DNA from: Hordeum vulgare subsp. vulgare
Lineage: Eukaryota; Streptophyta; Magnoliopsida; Poales; Poaceae
Length of the DNA: 64,000 nucleotides
NCBI RefSeq assembly: GCF_904849725.1
Contig: NC_058521.1
Location: forward strand, 563,972,176 to 564,036,175
Direction of reading: 5' to 3'
Under the pieces are notes generated by a model. That model was not told where the DNA came from. It saw only the letters and a list, made by a program, of their open reading frames with translations, and ran no database searches. The position numbers were made by a program, and so were the translations under genes. How positions within the stretch are numbered: the stretch's first letter is position 1; every line of letters begins with the position of its first letter. Of the stretch, positions 23,634 to 33,828 are shown in pieces.

Positions 23634-25575
23634 AAGGTTCTATGCATAGATTCTATGCACGAGTAGAACATAAAAGTTGTGGTCGCTGATCTTGTCAATC
23701 GCTTGCCGTTACTAGTCTTATCTTGATTCGGCGGCGTCATGGGATGAAGTGGCCCGGATCGACTTTACACGTACTCTTATGTGAGACTGGTTCCACCGCC
23801 TGACATGCACTTGGTGCATAAGGTGGCTAGCGGGTGTCTGTCTCTCCCACTTTAGTCGGATCGGATTCAATGAAGAGGGTCCTTATGAAGGGTAAATAGC
23901 ATTGGCATATCAACGTTGTGGCTGTCACGTAGGTAAGAAACGTTCTTGCTAGAAACCCAAATCAGCCACGTAAAACTTGCAACAACAATTAGAGGACGTC
24001 TAACTAGTTTTTGCAGGGTATGCCATGTGATGTGATATGGCCAAAAGGATGTGATGTTACATATGTGATGTATGAGATTGATCATGTGCTTGTAATAGGA
24101 TTCACGACTTGCATGTCGATGAGTATGACAATCGGCAGGAGCCATAGGAGTTGTCTTAATTTATTGTATGAGATGCAACGCCATGTGATTACTTTACTTT
24201 ATTGCTAAACGTTAGCTACAGTAGTAGAAGTAATAGATTGGCGTGACGACTTCACGGAGACACAATGATGGAGATCATGGTGTCATGCCGGTGATGATGA
24301 TGATCATGGTGCCCCAAAGATGGAGATCCAAGGAGCAAGATGATAATGTCCATATCATGTCACTACATGATTGCATGAGATGTTTATCATGTTTTTCATC
24401 TTATTGCATAGAACGACGGTAGCAAAGATAAGATGATCCCTCATTAAAATTTCTAGATATGTATTCCCCTAAGTGTGCACCGTTGCGAAACGTTGTCTCG
24501 AAGCACCATGTGATGATCGGGTGTGATAGGTTCTAACGTTCGCATACAACGGGTGTAAGCCAGTTTACACACGCAAAACACTTAGGTTGACTCGATGATC
24601 CTAGCATGTACATACACATCCTCGAATACGGGAGACCGAAAAGTCGAGCATGACTTGTATGATTGATACGATCAGCATGGATATGCTCACCATTGATGAC
24701 TAGTCCGTTTCACGTGATGATCGGACACGGGCTAGTCGACGTGGATCATGTATCACTTGGATGACTAGAGGGATGTCGATATGAGTGGGAGTTCATTAAA
24801 TAATTTTATTAGATGAACTTAATTATGATGAACATAGGAAAAGGTCTTTGCAAATTATGTTATAACTTGCGCTATAGCTCTACGGGTGTTTGATATGTTC
24901 CTAGAGAAAACTTAGTTGAAAGATAGAAGTACAATTGTGCGGACTAGAACCGTTAACTGAGGATTGTACTCATTGCTAAGCAGAAGGCTTATGTCCTTGA
25001 TGCACCGCTCGATGTGCTGAACCCCAAGCATGATCTGTGGATGTTGCAAACATCCGACATACACATTTTTGATAACTACATGATAGTTCAGCACATATTT
25101 CTTAAACGGCTTAGAATTGAGGCGCTAAAGACGTTTCGAACGTCGCGGGACATACGAGATGTTCCAAGAGATGAAATTAGGATTTCATGCTCGTGTCCTT
25201 ATTGAGAGGTATGAGACCTCCTACAAGATTCTTTGTCCACAAAGTAGGGAGAAAAGCTCAATCGTTGAGCATGTGCTCAGATTGTCTGGGTACTACAATC
25301 GCTTGAATTGAGTGGGAGTTGATCTTCCAGATGAGATAGTGATAGTTCCCCAGAGTCACTGCCACCAAGCTGCTAGAGCTTCGTGATGAACTATAAAATA
25401 TCAGGGATGGATATGATGATCCTTGAGTTATTCGCAATGTTTGACACCGCTAAAGTAGAAATCAAAAGGAGCATCAATTGTTGATGGTTCGTAAAACCAC
25501 TAGTCTCAAGAAGGGCAATGGCAAGAAGGGATACTTCATGAAATAGCAAACTAGTTGCTTCTCTAGTGAAGAGAC
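23634..25575 (+). other. Copia internal leader and decayed gag-like remnant
   Basis: The leader has no long frame. At 25014-25560 degraded frames contain phrases such as DLWMLQTSDI and, in another frame, FKMKLGFHARVLIERYETSY-like text that suggests an old gag of a non-autonomous Copia relative. Stops and frameshifts are too dense for a gene call. The segment ends at the Athila LTR at 25576. Confidence 0.5.
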
Positions 25576-27162
25576 TGATACGCCTCCATCGTATCTACTT
25601 TTCCAAACTCTTTTGCCCTTGCTTTGGACTCTAATTTGCATGATTTGGATGGAACTAACCCGGACTGACGCTGTTTTCAGCAGAATTACCATGGTGTTGT
25701 TTTTGTGCAGAAATGAAAGTTCTTGGAACGTCCTGAAAATTTACGGAGAATATTTCTGGAAAATATGAAAAATACCTGCGCAAAGATCCACCGGAGGGGA
25801 CGGGCCAGTGGGCCACAAGCCCTGTAGCCGCGGCCTCCCCCCAGCCACGGCTACGAGGCTTGTGGGGCCCACATGGCTCTGCCGCCCCCAATTCCAGCGC
25901 TATTTATTCCCTTTCGTCCCGAAAAAATCGAGAGAAGAGTTCATCGCATTTCACGATCCAGAGGCACCGCCACATCCCGTTCTTGCCCTGGAGGGCAGAT
26001 CTGGAGTCCGTTTTGGGCTCCGGATCAAGGAGATCGTCGTCATCGTCATCATCAACCTTCTTCCCTCTCCAATTCCATGAAGCTCTTCATCGTTCGTGAG
26101 TAATCTATTTGTAGGCTCGCTGGGCGGTGATGAGTAGGATGAGATCTATCATGTAATCGAGTTAGTTTTGACGGGGTTGATCCCTAGTATCCACTATGTT
26201 CTGAGATTGATGTTGCTACTACTTTGCCATGGTTAATGCTTGTCACTAGGGCCCGAGTGCCATGATTTCAGATATGAACCTATTACGTTGTCGCTAATAT
26301 ATGTGTGTTTTAGATCCGATCTTGCAAGTTGTAGTTACCTACTATGTGTTATGATCCGGCAACCCCGGAGTGACAATAACCGGAACCACTCCCGGTGATG
26401 ACCATAGTTTGAGGAGTTCATGTGTTCACCAAGTGCTAATGCGTTGGTCCGGTTCTTTATTAAAAGGAGAACCTTAATATCCCATAGTATCCATTTGGAC
26501 CCCGCTGACACGGGAGGGATGGACAATAGATGTCATGCAAGTTCTTTTCCCTACGCACATATGACTACACACGGAATGCATGCCTACATCACATTGACGA
26601 ACGGGAGCTAGCCACATATCTCTCCGTGTTATAACTGTTGCATGATGAATGTCATCCAACAAATCACCGATCCATTGCCTACGAGTTTGTCCCACTGCTA
26701 TTGTTACTTGCTTTGCTCTGCTGCTGCTACTACTGTTGCTGCTACTGTTACTTGCTTTGTCCTGCTGCTGCTGCCACTACTGTTGCTACTACTTTTACTT
26801 GATGTTGTTGTTACTTGCTACTGTTGCTACTTGCTACTGCTGTCACTACTGCTGTTCCTTGCCACAGCTGTTACTTATTACACTGCTGCTACCTGCTACA
26901 ATACTTTTCTGGCGCCATTGATACTTCAGTTAGGAATAATCTGCCATCAACAGATCCTTTCCTAGTACCGTTGCTATCATACTACATTTGCTGCTTATAT
27001 CCTACTTGCAGATACTAATCTTTCAGGTGTGGTTGAGCCGACAACTCAACTGCTAATACTAGAGAATAACCTTTCACTCCCATCGTGTCGAACAAACAAA
27101 TTTGGGTTGAATACTCCACCCTCGAAAACTGCCGCGATCCCACACGCTGGTGGGCCATTGCA
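25576..27162 (+). repeat. 5' LTR of the Copia-nested Athila element
   Basis: It starts TGATACGCCTCCATCG and ends GTGGGCCATTGCA; the 3' edge is uncertain by a few bases. The hairpin upstream of the TATA-like element (TATTTAT, 25901-25907) has outer arms CCACAAGCC (25813-25821)/GGCTTGTGG (25857-25865) and inner arms GTAGCCG/CGGCTAC. The 3' third contains a pyrimidine-rich CTGCTAC repeat (26690-26905). Confidence 0.88.
26690..26905 (+). repeat. Degenerate CTGCTACTGTTACTTG-type microsatellite in LTR
   Basis: Trinucleotide-like steps of CTG, CTA, GTT and ACT repeat for about 215 bases. A matching stretch lies at 34945-35190 in the other LTR, so the array belongs to the LTR itself. The leucine-rich frames here are artefacts of it. 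Confidence 0.85.
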
Positions 27163-27204
27163 AGACAATTGCTAATTGTTGAGCAACTGGAAGCAGCTCT
27201 TTTC

Positions 27205-27222
27205 TGGCGCCGTTGTCGGGGA
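27205..27222 (+). promoter_or_regulatory. Primer binding site, tRNA-Asp type
   Basis: TGGCGCCGTTGTCGGGGA is complementary to the tRNA-Asp 3' end and identical to the site at 16226-16243. It lies about 42 bases inside the apparent LTR end, farther than in the other Athila-type elements here, which leaves the LTR border uncertain. Confidence 0.85.
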
Positions 27223-27271
27223 GGATAGCTATATTCTGTGAGTCAGTTGGGATTTATATCTGCTGATCACT

Positions 27272-29410
27272 ATGAAGAATCTGAAAGATCCAAGAACCAA
27301 AGTCTTGCCCTCAACTACGAGGGGAGGTAAGGAACTGCCATCTAGCTCTGCACTTGATTCACCTTCAGTTATGAGTAAGTTTGCGACACCACCTCCTGCT
27401 AGAAATCTTGATATGTCGCCTGTGCTAGATGATGCTAGAGATGCTACTGCTATTGATGATGCTCATGATGCTACTATGCTTGATGATACTATGCCTGATA
27501 CTGCTAGAGATGCTATGCATGATACTGCTTTGCCCGATGATGCTAGAGATGCTATTTTGCCTAATGATGCTATGCTTGATACTACTTTGCCTGATATGCC
27601 ACTAGGGGTATTCCTTGATGCTCATATTGCTAGAGTCACTGCCAATGCTCGTGATGCTTCTGAAACTGTCGATACTATTGAGATAGAACCTGCTTTTGCT
27701 CCTGCTAGATCTAGCTCTCCTAGATATGAATTGCCTGATATACCTGAGGGTTATGTTATGGAGGGAGAGATAGCTGAGGATTTTCTTGCGTGTAAGGATG
27801 CCTATGACGCTGAGAAATTACTTCTCAAGTGGAAGGAAAAATCTCTGAAAGCTAGGATGAAATACGACCCGAAGTTTGCCACTTCACGTATCTTTATCAC
27901 CGATGAGGATTATGAATTCTCTGTCGACCCTGGGATAATCTCTCTAGTCGAATCTGATCCTTTCCACGGTTATGAGTCTGAGACGGTCGTAGCCCATCTT
28001 ACCAAACTACACGATATAGCCACCCTTTTCACTAGTGAGGAGAAGATCCGCTACTACTATATCCTTAAGTTGTTTCCTTTCTCTCTAAAGGATGGCGCTA
28101 AAGCCTGGTTCACTTCTCTTTCTCCTGGATGTGTGAGTAGTCCCCAGGACATGGTCTATTACTTCTGTGAGAAATATTTCCCTGCCCATAAGAAGCAAGC
28201 TGCCTTGCAGGAAATATACAACTTTGCTCAACTCAAAGAAGAGAGTCTCCCACAAGCTTGGGGGAGGCTCATCCAGCTACAGAATGCTTTGCCTGATCAC
28301 CCTCTTAAGAAGAACGAGATACTTGATATCTTCTATAACGGACTTACCGATGCTTCTAGAGACCACCTAGATAGTTGTGCCGGTTGTGTTTTTAGGGAAC
28401 GAACTATAGAACAAGCTGAGATCCTACTGAATAACATCTTGATCAACGATAATGCTTGGACTATTCCCGAACCACCTCCTAAGCCAACTCCTAAGAAAAT
28501 AGGTATTCTATTCCTCAATCCCGAAGATATGCAAGAAGCCAAGAAATATATGCAAGAGAAAGGCATTAGATCTGAAGAAGTCAAAAATCTACCGCCCATC
28601 GAAGAGATCCATGGTCTCGATAACCCGATACAAGTAGTAAAGGTGAATTCTCTGCGTAGATTCAATGAGAGTGATATTCCTTTTGACAAACCTGCTAGCC
28701 TATGCATTGATGAATTTGACAACTTTGTTGCCAAACAACAGAGTTTCAATGATTATGTTAGCAGACAATTGGAACAAAGTACTCGTATGCTTAGTCATTT
28801 AAGTGCTTGTGTAGACAGAAATGTCAATGATCTGAAGCTTCTGAGTAAACATGCCTCTATGATTACTACTCAGGCAGAACAAGTACTTAAAGCTCAGAGT
28901 GACTTGCTCAATGAATTAAATGACAACTCTGTCAGGGTCATTACTAGAGGAGGCAAAATAACTCAGGAACCTTTGTATCCTGAAGGCCATCCTAAGAGAA
29001 TTGATCAAGATTCTCAAGGAATTAATGCTGATACACCGAGTCATCCTAAGAAGAAGAAGAAGGACGATAGAAACCTACATGTCAGTTCACCAAATACTGT
29101 CACACCTGAAGAACCAAATCATATTTCTGCGTCTGATGCAGAAACACAATCTGGTGATGAACATGAACCTGGTGACAATATGGACAGCGATGTTCATAAT
29201 AATGCTCAACCTAGCAATGATAAGGATGTGGAGATTGAACCTACGGTTAATCCTGATAACCCACAACCTAAGAGATACGATAAGAATGACTTCACTGCTA
29301 GGAAGCATGGTAATGAAAGGGGGCCATGGGTTCAGAGACCCATGCCCTTTCCTCCTAAGTCATCCAAGAAAAGGATGATGAGGATTTTGAGCGCTTTATT
29401 GAAATGTTGA
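27272..29410 (+). CDS. gag: Athila-type Gag polyprotein
   Basis: 712 codons from ATG at 27272, about 50 bases after the primer site. Residues 50-115 are an Asp/Ala-rich repeat (variants of DDARDATAIDDAHDATML) encoded by short DNA repeats. Residues about 150-235 include GYVMEGEIAEDF. The retrotransposon gag core (Pfam Retrotrans_gag) spans roughly 240-390: LKLFPFSLKDGAKAWFTSL, CEKYFPAHKK and SLPQAWGRLIQLQNALPDH. The C-terminal third is charged and low-complexity with no CCHC knuckle. Gag assembles the cytoplasmic particle. The frame closes in the next ORF's overlap at an A-rich site (29366-29374), where the reading frame probably slipped. It is the longest intact frame of the window. Confidence 0.9.
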   Translation: MKNLKDPRTKVLPSTTRGGKELPSSSALDSPSVMSKFATPPPARNLDMSPVLDDARDATAIDDAHDATMLDDTMPDTARDAMHDTALPDDARDAILPNDAMLDTTLPDMPLGVFLDAHIARVTANARDASETVDTIEIEPAFAPARSSSPRYELPDIPEGYVMEGEIAEDFLACKDAYDAEKLLLKWKEKSLKARMKYDPKFATSRIFITDEDYEFSVDPGIISLVESDPFHGYESETVVAHLTKLHDIATLFTSEEKIRYYYILKLFPFSLKDGAKAWFTSLSPGCVSSPQDMVYYFCEKYFPAHKKQAALQEIYNFAQLKEESLPQAWGRLIQLQNALPDHPLKKNEILDIFYNGLTDASRDHLDSCAGCVFRERTIEQAEILLNNILINDNAWTIPEPPPKPTPKKIGILFLNPEDMQEAKKYMQEKGIRSEEVKNLPPIEEIHGLDNPIQVVKVNSLRRFNESDIPFDKPASLCIDEFDNFVAKQQSFNDYVSRQLEQSTRMLSHLSACVDRNVNDLKLLSKHASMITTQAEQVLKAQSDLLNELNDNSVRVITRGGKITQEPLYPEGHPKRIDQDSQGINADTPSHPKKKKKDDRNLHVSSPNTVTPEEPNHISASDAETQSGDEHEPGDNMDSDVHNNAQPSNDKDVEIEPTVNPDNPQPKRYDKNDFTARKHGNERGPWVQRPMPFPPKSSKKRMMRILSALLKC

Positions 29411-30105
29411 GACCCGTCTTTCTGCAGAAGCGGTTAATTGATATGCTCAAAATGTCTCCATATGGCAAGTACATGAAAGATACCGTGATCAATAAACGGA
29501 AGATACCAGATCTTGAGATCTCCACCATGCTCGCCAATTACACTTTCAAAGGTGGAACTCCTAAGAAACTTGGTGATCCCGGAGTACCCACTATACCTTG
29601 CTCCATTAAAGGAAGCTACGTAAGAACTGCCTTATGTGACCTTGGAGCCGGTGTTAGTGTTATGCCTCTCTCTCTTTATCGTAGACTTGAACTGGATAAG
29701 TTGACACCCACTGAAATTTCTCTGCAAATGGCCAACAAATCAACTGCTTTCCCTGTCGGCATTTGCGAGGATGTGCCTATTGTGGTTGCTAACAATACTA
29801 TCTTAATGGACTTTGTTATCCTGGATATCCCTGAGGATGATGCCATGGCGATCATTCTTGGAAGACCATTTTTAAACACTGCAGGGGCTGTTATAGATTG
29901 CAACAAAGGCAATTTCACCTTCCATGTCAACGGTAATGAGCATACAGTGCACTTTCCGAAGAAACAATATCAAGTACATTGCATCAATGCTATCGAAAAA
30001 ACTTCATCGATTCTTATTGGGAGCTTTGAATGCCCTATACCTCGTGTTAAGATGAAGTATGATTTGCTTGTTGGGGAGATTCATGTCCCCATTGAGGTGA
30101 CTTAG
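29404..30105 (+). CDS. Athila aspartic protease domain
   Basis: 233 codons in the frame next to gag, overlapping it by 7 bases. The first part continues the gag-pro linker (MLRPVFLQKRLIDMLKMS, YMKDTVINKRKIPDLE). The protease core has ALCDLGAGVSVMPLSLYRRL, with DLGA as the active-site triad (DSGA or DTGA in many relatives), a flap-like TEISLQMANKST segment, and AIILGRPFLNTAGAVIDC, the ILGRPFL motif. In related elements gag and protease are one polyprotein, so the frame change is likely a recent one-base indel, though translational frameshifting is not excluded. The frame stops at 30105 where RT would normally follow. Confidence 0.87.
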   Translation: MLRPVFLQKRLIDMLKMSPYGKYMKDTVINKRKIPDLEISTMLANYTFKGGTPKKLGDPGVPTIPCSIKGSYVRTALCDLGAGVSVMPLSLYRRLELDKLTPTEISLQMANKSTAFPVGICEDVPIVVANNTILMDFVILDIPEDDAMAIILGRPFLNTAGAVIDCNKGNFTFHVNGNEHTVHFPKKQYQVHCINAIEKTSSILIGSFECPIPRVKMKYDLLVGEIHVPIEVT

Positions 30106-30300
30106 TGGCTATTCGATAATTCTCCGTTTCCTTTTGCGATTTGAAAAAGTTTTGTCATGAGGATTTGATTAATCCCATTGACGGATTTCTTTCGATGACC
30201 ATGAAATGGATGAATCAAAGAGTCACATACCTGTGTTTTAAGCTTTCACTTTCTGTTGCTTAGAAGAAAAATGATAGATTTACTTTAGTTTTTCCTGTTT

Positions 30301-30890
30301 TTTGTTTTAGCGTCCCGGAGAAAAGTACCCCGAAAATAAAAGTTCTCCGATGGTCCTGAAAATCAAATATGATTTTTTCTGGATTTTTTGAAAAATACTA
30401 GGACTGAGAGCTGGCCTGGGGGCCACACCAGTGGGCCACAAGCCCTATAGCCGCGGCCTCCCCCCTGGCCGCAGCGACCAAGCTTGTGGGGCCCACAGGG
30501 ACCCCCTCCACTCATTCCAGCTCCCATCCTCTTCTTCTACCTCGAGAAAAAATCGTTTCGCAGCTCAAACCCGTGTTCTTGCTCATTTGGCTGTGATTTT
30601 CGATCTCCTTGCTCAAAGCACCATTCTCCGAACCGTTTTGGGGAAATTACTCCTTGGTATGTGACTCCTCCATTGGTCCAATTAGTTTCTACTCTAGTGC
30701 TTTATCCTTCGCGTATTCTTGCTACCTTGGTGACCCTGTTCTTGAGCTTGAAATGTTGATTTTAGCTGGTCCCAAGTAGTTTTAACGCGTGATACGGTCT
30801 CTAGGCACTAGTAGGAGTAGTTGCTACAAGGTGTGGTTGGTCTTTATTCACTTTTCTCTTGAAATTCAAAAATTTCAGCAAAAAAAAATT
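30301..30890 (+). promoter_or_regulatory. Internal LTR-like module: hairpin and leader of the 3' ORF
   Basis: This non-coding stretch copies the U3/R organisation of the LTR: AAAGTTCTCCGATGGTCCTG, a DNA segment ending AAAAATAC, then the hairpin 30436-30489 (CCACAAGC/GCTTGTGG with GCGGCC/GGCCGC inside), then CCAGCTCCCATCC and the GAGAAAAAATCG phrase that follows the TATA region in LTRs. No clear TATA is left here. A candidate leader intron runs from GTATGTGA at 30657 to TTTCAG at 30878, just before the ATG at 30891. I infer an LTR-derived internal promoter or leader. Confidence 0.6.
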
Positions 30891-31913
30891 ATGTTGAGGA
30901 GGAAGTTTCATGGTGGTTCCTCAAGTAAGAAGGGTCCCCGCCTTTCTATTCGGGAGCCCGATCCTTATCAACTAAGGGACGCACCGGTACAACCATGTGA
31001 ATGGCCTTCCGATGAGTTCATGATTGAAGCAGGCTTCAAGGTTGAGCTTGATACACTTGTCCGCAATGCCGGGTTAGAAGAATTCCTCTCAAATAAATGT
31101 GAACAGTATGCTATGCTCATTGCCTCTTTCGTGCGTAGATTTTAATTTTCAGTTGGCCGTGACTCATCCATACTATTTGATCTATATGATAAATCCTACA
31201 CCATGGATTTGGAGGATTTCAATAGGATTTGCAAGATACCCGATGGGGGTAGTCTTAATGATCCTGCTAAGTCTTCGGTTAGAGATTTTGTCTCTAGTAT
31301 AACTGTTGGAGAAACTAGAGACATCACGCAAGCTACCATAGGAAGCATTCATTTCCCTGCCTTGCACTACTTTTCCCTCTTCATAGGTAGATGCATTAAC
31401 GGCAAGGTTGAACATTGTCACCCATGTGCATCCGACCTTAGTATCCTTAAGAGCACAGTAACAGGTGACACGAGCTTCAACATGGGAGCTATAATAGCAA
31501 GGAGGCTAAATAATAATGCCATTGATGGGGATTTCTTTGGTTGGATTTATGCTACGCGCTTAACAAATATTCTTGGAGTACCCATCCGTTCAGGAGATCC
31601 CCCTCTCCGTACAACCTACCTTGATCGTGTCGCTCTGACACGCTATCAGATTCTCAAGAGGGATGAGGAATCCCTCGTTTACCGGTTAGTATTTAACCGA
31701 CATCGTGCTTTTCATATTATGCTTCCTGCTCCTGCCTTCTTTGACTTTCAGGTTAAATGAAGATATTACATAACCATTGGAGAAGCAGAGGAGTATGAGA
31801 GGGAGGCTGAGTCTTCTCGTCTCCGTGAAGCAACTATTCATGCAGTGGCTGCAGCGTTCCCGTACAACCCACATTATGATTTTGGGTATCACCCGGACCA
31901 GCCTTGGGAGTAG
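30891..31913 (+). pseudogene. 3' ORF of the Athila element (ATHILA ORF-1/plant-transposon-protein like)
   Basis: One frame of 341 codons with two in-frame stops: TAA at 31143-31145 and TGA at 31758-31760; it ends at TAG 31911-31913. It starts MLRRKFHGGSSSKKGPRLSI, a basic Ser-rich N-terminus, then EWPSDEFMIEAGF, an EFLSNKCEQYAMLIASFVRRF helix, TMDLEDFNRICKIPDGG and FPALHYFSLFIGRCINGK. These match, from memory, the conserved domain of plant ORFs named ATHILA ORF-1 or putative plant transposon protein, found after pol in Athila elements. No membrane segment or signal peptide is seen, so an envelope function is not supported. It is not functional as read. Confidence 0.7.
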
Positions 31914-31920
31914 ACCAAGT

Positions 31921-31949
31921 TAGGCCAAAAGCCTAAGCTTGGGGGAGTA
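31921..31949 (+). promoter_or_regulatory. Internal polypurine-tract-like motif with hairpin
   Basis: Eight bases after the 3' ORF stop comes TAGGC-CAAAA-GCCTA (31921-31935), and its end merges into AAGCTTGGGGGAGTA (31935-31949). The purine core is identical to the polypurine tract next to the 3' LTR (33814-33828). A comparable pair occurs in the element at 47281-57431 (50299-50325). Confidence 0.6.
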
Positions 31950-33792
31950 CGTGTTTGCACCAACTTTACATTCATGCTTATGCTTTCCCTTTGTTAGTCG
32001 GTGTTTACACTTTGCCACTGTATTATCCATGCTAGTTTATTTTCGTTTTCTTGTTTTGTGTCCTTTTGAGAAAACCCAAAAAGATTTTCCTTTCTTCTTT
32101 TGCTTGTTGGGAGCTTTCCCGTGTAAATAGTTTTATTTTTCTTTGAGTCGAGGTAGAAGACCATGGTTACAATGTTTAGTGGCTCTTGCATGCATACCTG
32201 TTCATTTGTTAAAGAGACATATTACTTTGTCTTCTCCTTTGTGTTTGCCTGCAGATTCAGCTTAGTCCAATGCACGAGCACTCTTATTATTGTTCACATC
32301 GTTCGATCGTGCAAGTGAAAGGCAATAATGATGATATATGATGAAGTGTCTGAGACTGGAAAAGCTGGTATGAACTCTATCTATTTTGTTTTTGTAAGTA
32401 TGACTAGCTTGTCGTCCTAGATTCAACTTTGTTGAGAGAGAAGCATGTTTGCAATGACAACTTAGAGATCATAGTTTCTGATGTCATGCTTAATTAGCTA
32501 GGAGCTTATAATGGTTTGTCTTGAATGCCAACATAGATTTTGAGATGACTGTGATGTAGTATGATAGGATGGTATTCTCCTTTGAATGTTTCAAGTGGCT
32601 TGACTTGGCGCATGTTCATGCATGTAGTTGAAACAAAATCAACATAGCCTCTATGATGTTTGTATTCATGGTGATTTATATCCTGTTCATGCTTGCATTC
32701 AATGTTAGTCAAACTCATTGCATCTTGATGACTATTGTCGCTCTCTAGTTGGTCGCTTCCCAGTCTTTTGCTAGCCTTCACTTGTACTAAGTGGGAATGT
32801 TGCTTGTGCATCCACTTCCATGAACCCAAAAGTTTTTCCATGAGAGTCCACCATACCTACCTATTTGCGGTATCTACCTGCCGTTCCAAGTAAATTTGCA
32901 TGTGCCATTCTCTAAACCTTCAAGAAATAAATCTATTTTGCTTTCCCGAACCGCTCATGTAGTGACAGAGGGCTATTGGTATCTTCCATGCTAGGAGTGT
33001 TATCCTCTACATGTGTTTATTCACAGTCATTCACGAGAAAGGGGCCGGTATTTGGGATGCCCAGTTCCATGCTTAAATCGAAAAAATAACTGTAAAACAA
33101 GACTCCCCCCGGATTGATGTTAGTATGGACGGTACCCGAGGATTCGGCTAGCCGTGGAGTGTGATTGATTGGTGGTGGGGGAGTTAAAACTTTACTTTTC
33201 TGTTTGGGAACCACATATAGCATGAGTAGCATGGAAGATATTGATAACTCTTGGTCATTGCGTTGACAATGAAAGCATGCCACCCAAAATTATTATCTCT
33301 GTTTTCAAAGCTTGAGCTCTGGCACCTTTGCAAATCAACGCTTCCCTCTGCGAAGGGCCTATCTAGTTATTTTCCTGTTGAGTCATCCTCCTCTTTTATA
33401 AGCACCAATTAGAGAGCACCTCTGTCATTTGTATGCTTTGCTTTTGATTGATATTGAGTATGACTATGACTGGATCTTCGTTGCTATGAATTACAATGTT
33501 TAGTCAGCCCTTGATCTTTGAAAGTGCTCTGCATTTATGTTTTGCGGTCTCAGAAAGAGCTAGCGAGATACCACCTATTCATATTGCTTCATGCTTGTTT
33601 TGATTGAAGTGTAGGTATTTGAAACTCATTATTATTGATAATAGTTTACCGTGAGACCTTTGTGTCATTTGCTTTTGTGGTTAACTTGTGATCTTGCTGA
33701 AATTCTCGTTATGAGTTAGACATAGTTGCAACAACAAGATCAAACAGAGTTTGTCAAAGTTTTTCTTTCTCTCTTAGTTTGTCAACTAAGTT
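31950..33792 (+). other. Long non-coding 3' region of the Athila element
   Basis: This 1.8-kb stretch has only short frames and AT-rich text such as TTGCTTGTTGGGAGCTTTC. Long non-coding 3' regions are usual in Athila elements. A similar, diverged region occupies 48849-50298 (minus strand) in the autonomous element. I see no gene. Confidence 0.65.
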
Positions 33793-33828
33793 GCTTGAGG
33801 ACAAGCAAGGTTTTAAGCTTGGGGGAGT
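33793..33828 (+). promoter_or_regulatory. Pre-PPT hairpin and polypurine tract
   Basis: GCTTG-AGGA-CAAGC (33793-33806) forms a short stem with an AGGA loop, followed by AAGGTTTT and AAGCTTGGGGGAGT (33815-33828) directly before the LTR. The purine tract primes plus-strand DNA synthesis in LTR retrotransposons. The hairpin recurs in two other elements of the window. Confidence 0.75.

Noticed and set aside
26642..27018. Leucine- and cysteine-rich frames
   Set aside because: They translate the CTGCTAC microsatellite of the Athila LTR. The second LTR shows the same artefact at 34933-35190.
30891..31913. Envelope protein call for the 3' ORF
   Set aside because: No signal peptide, transmembrane helix or cleavage site is visible. 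Position after pol alone is not evidence for an envelope.
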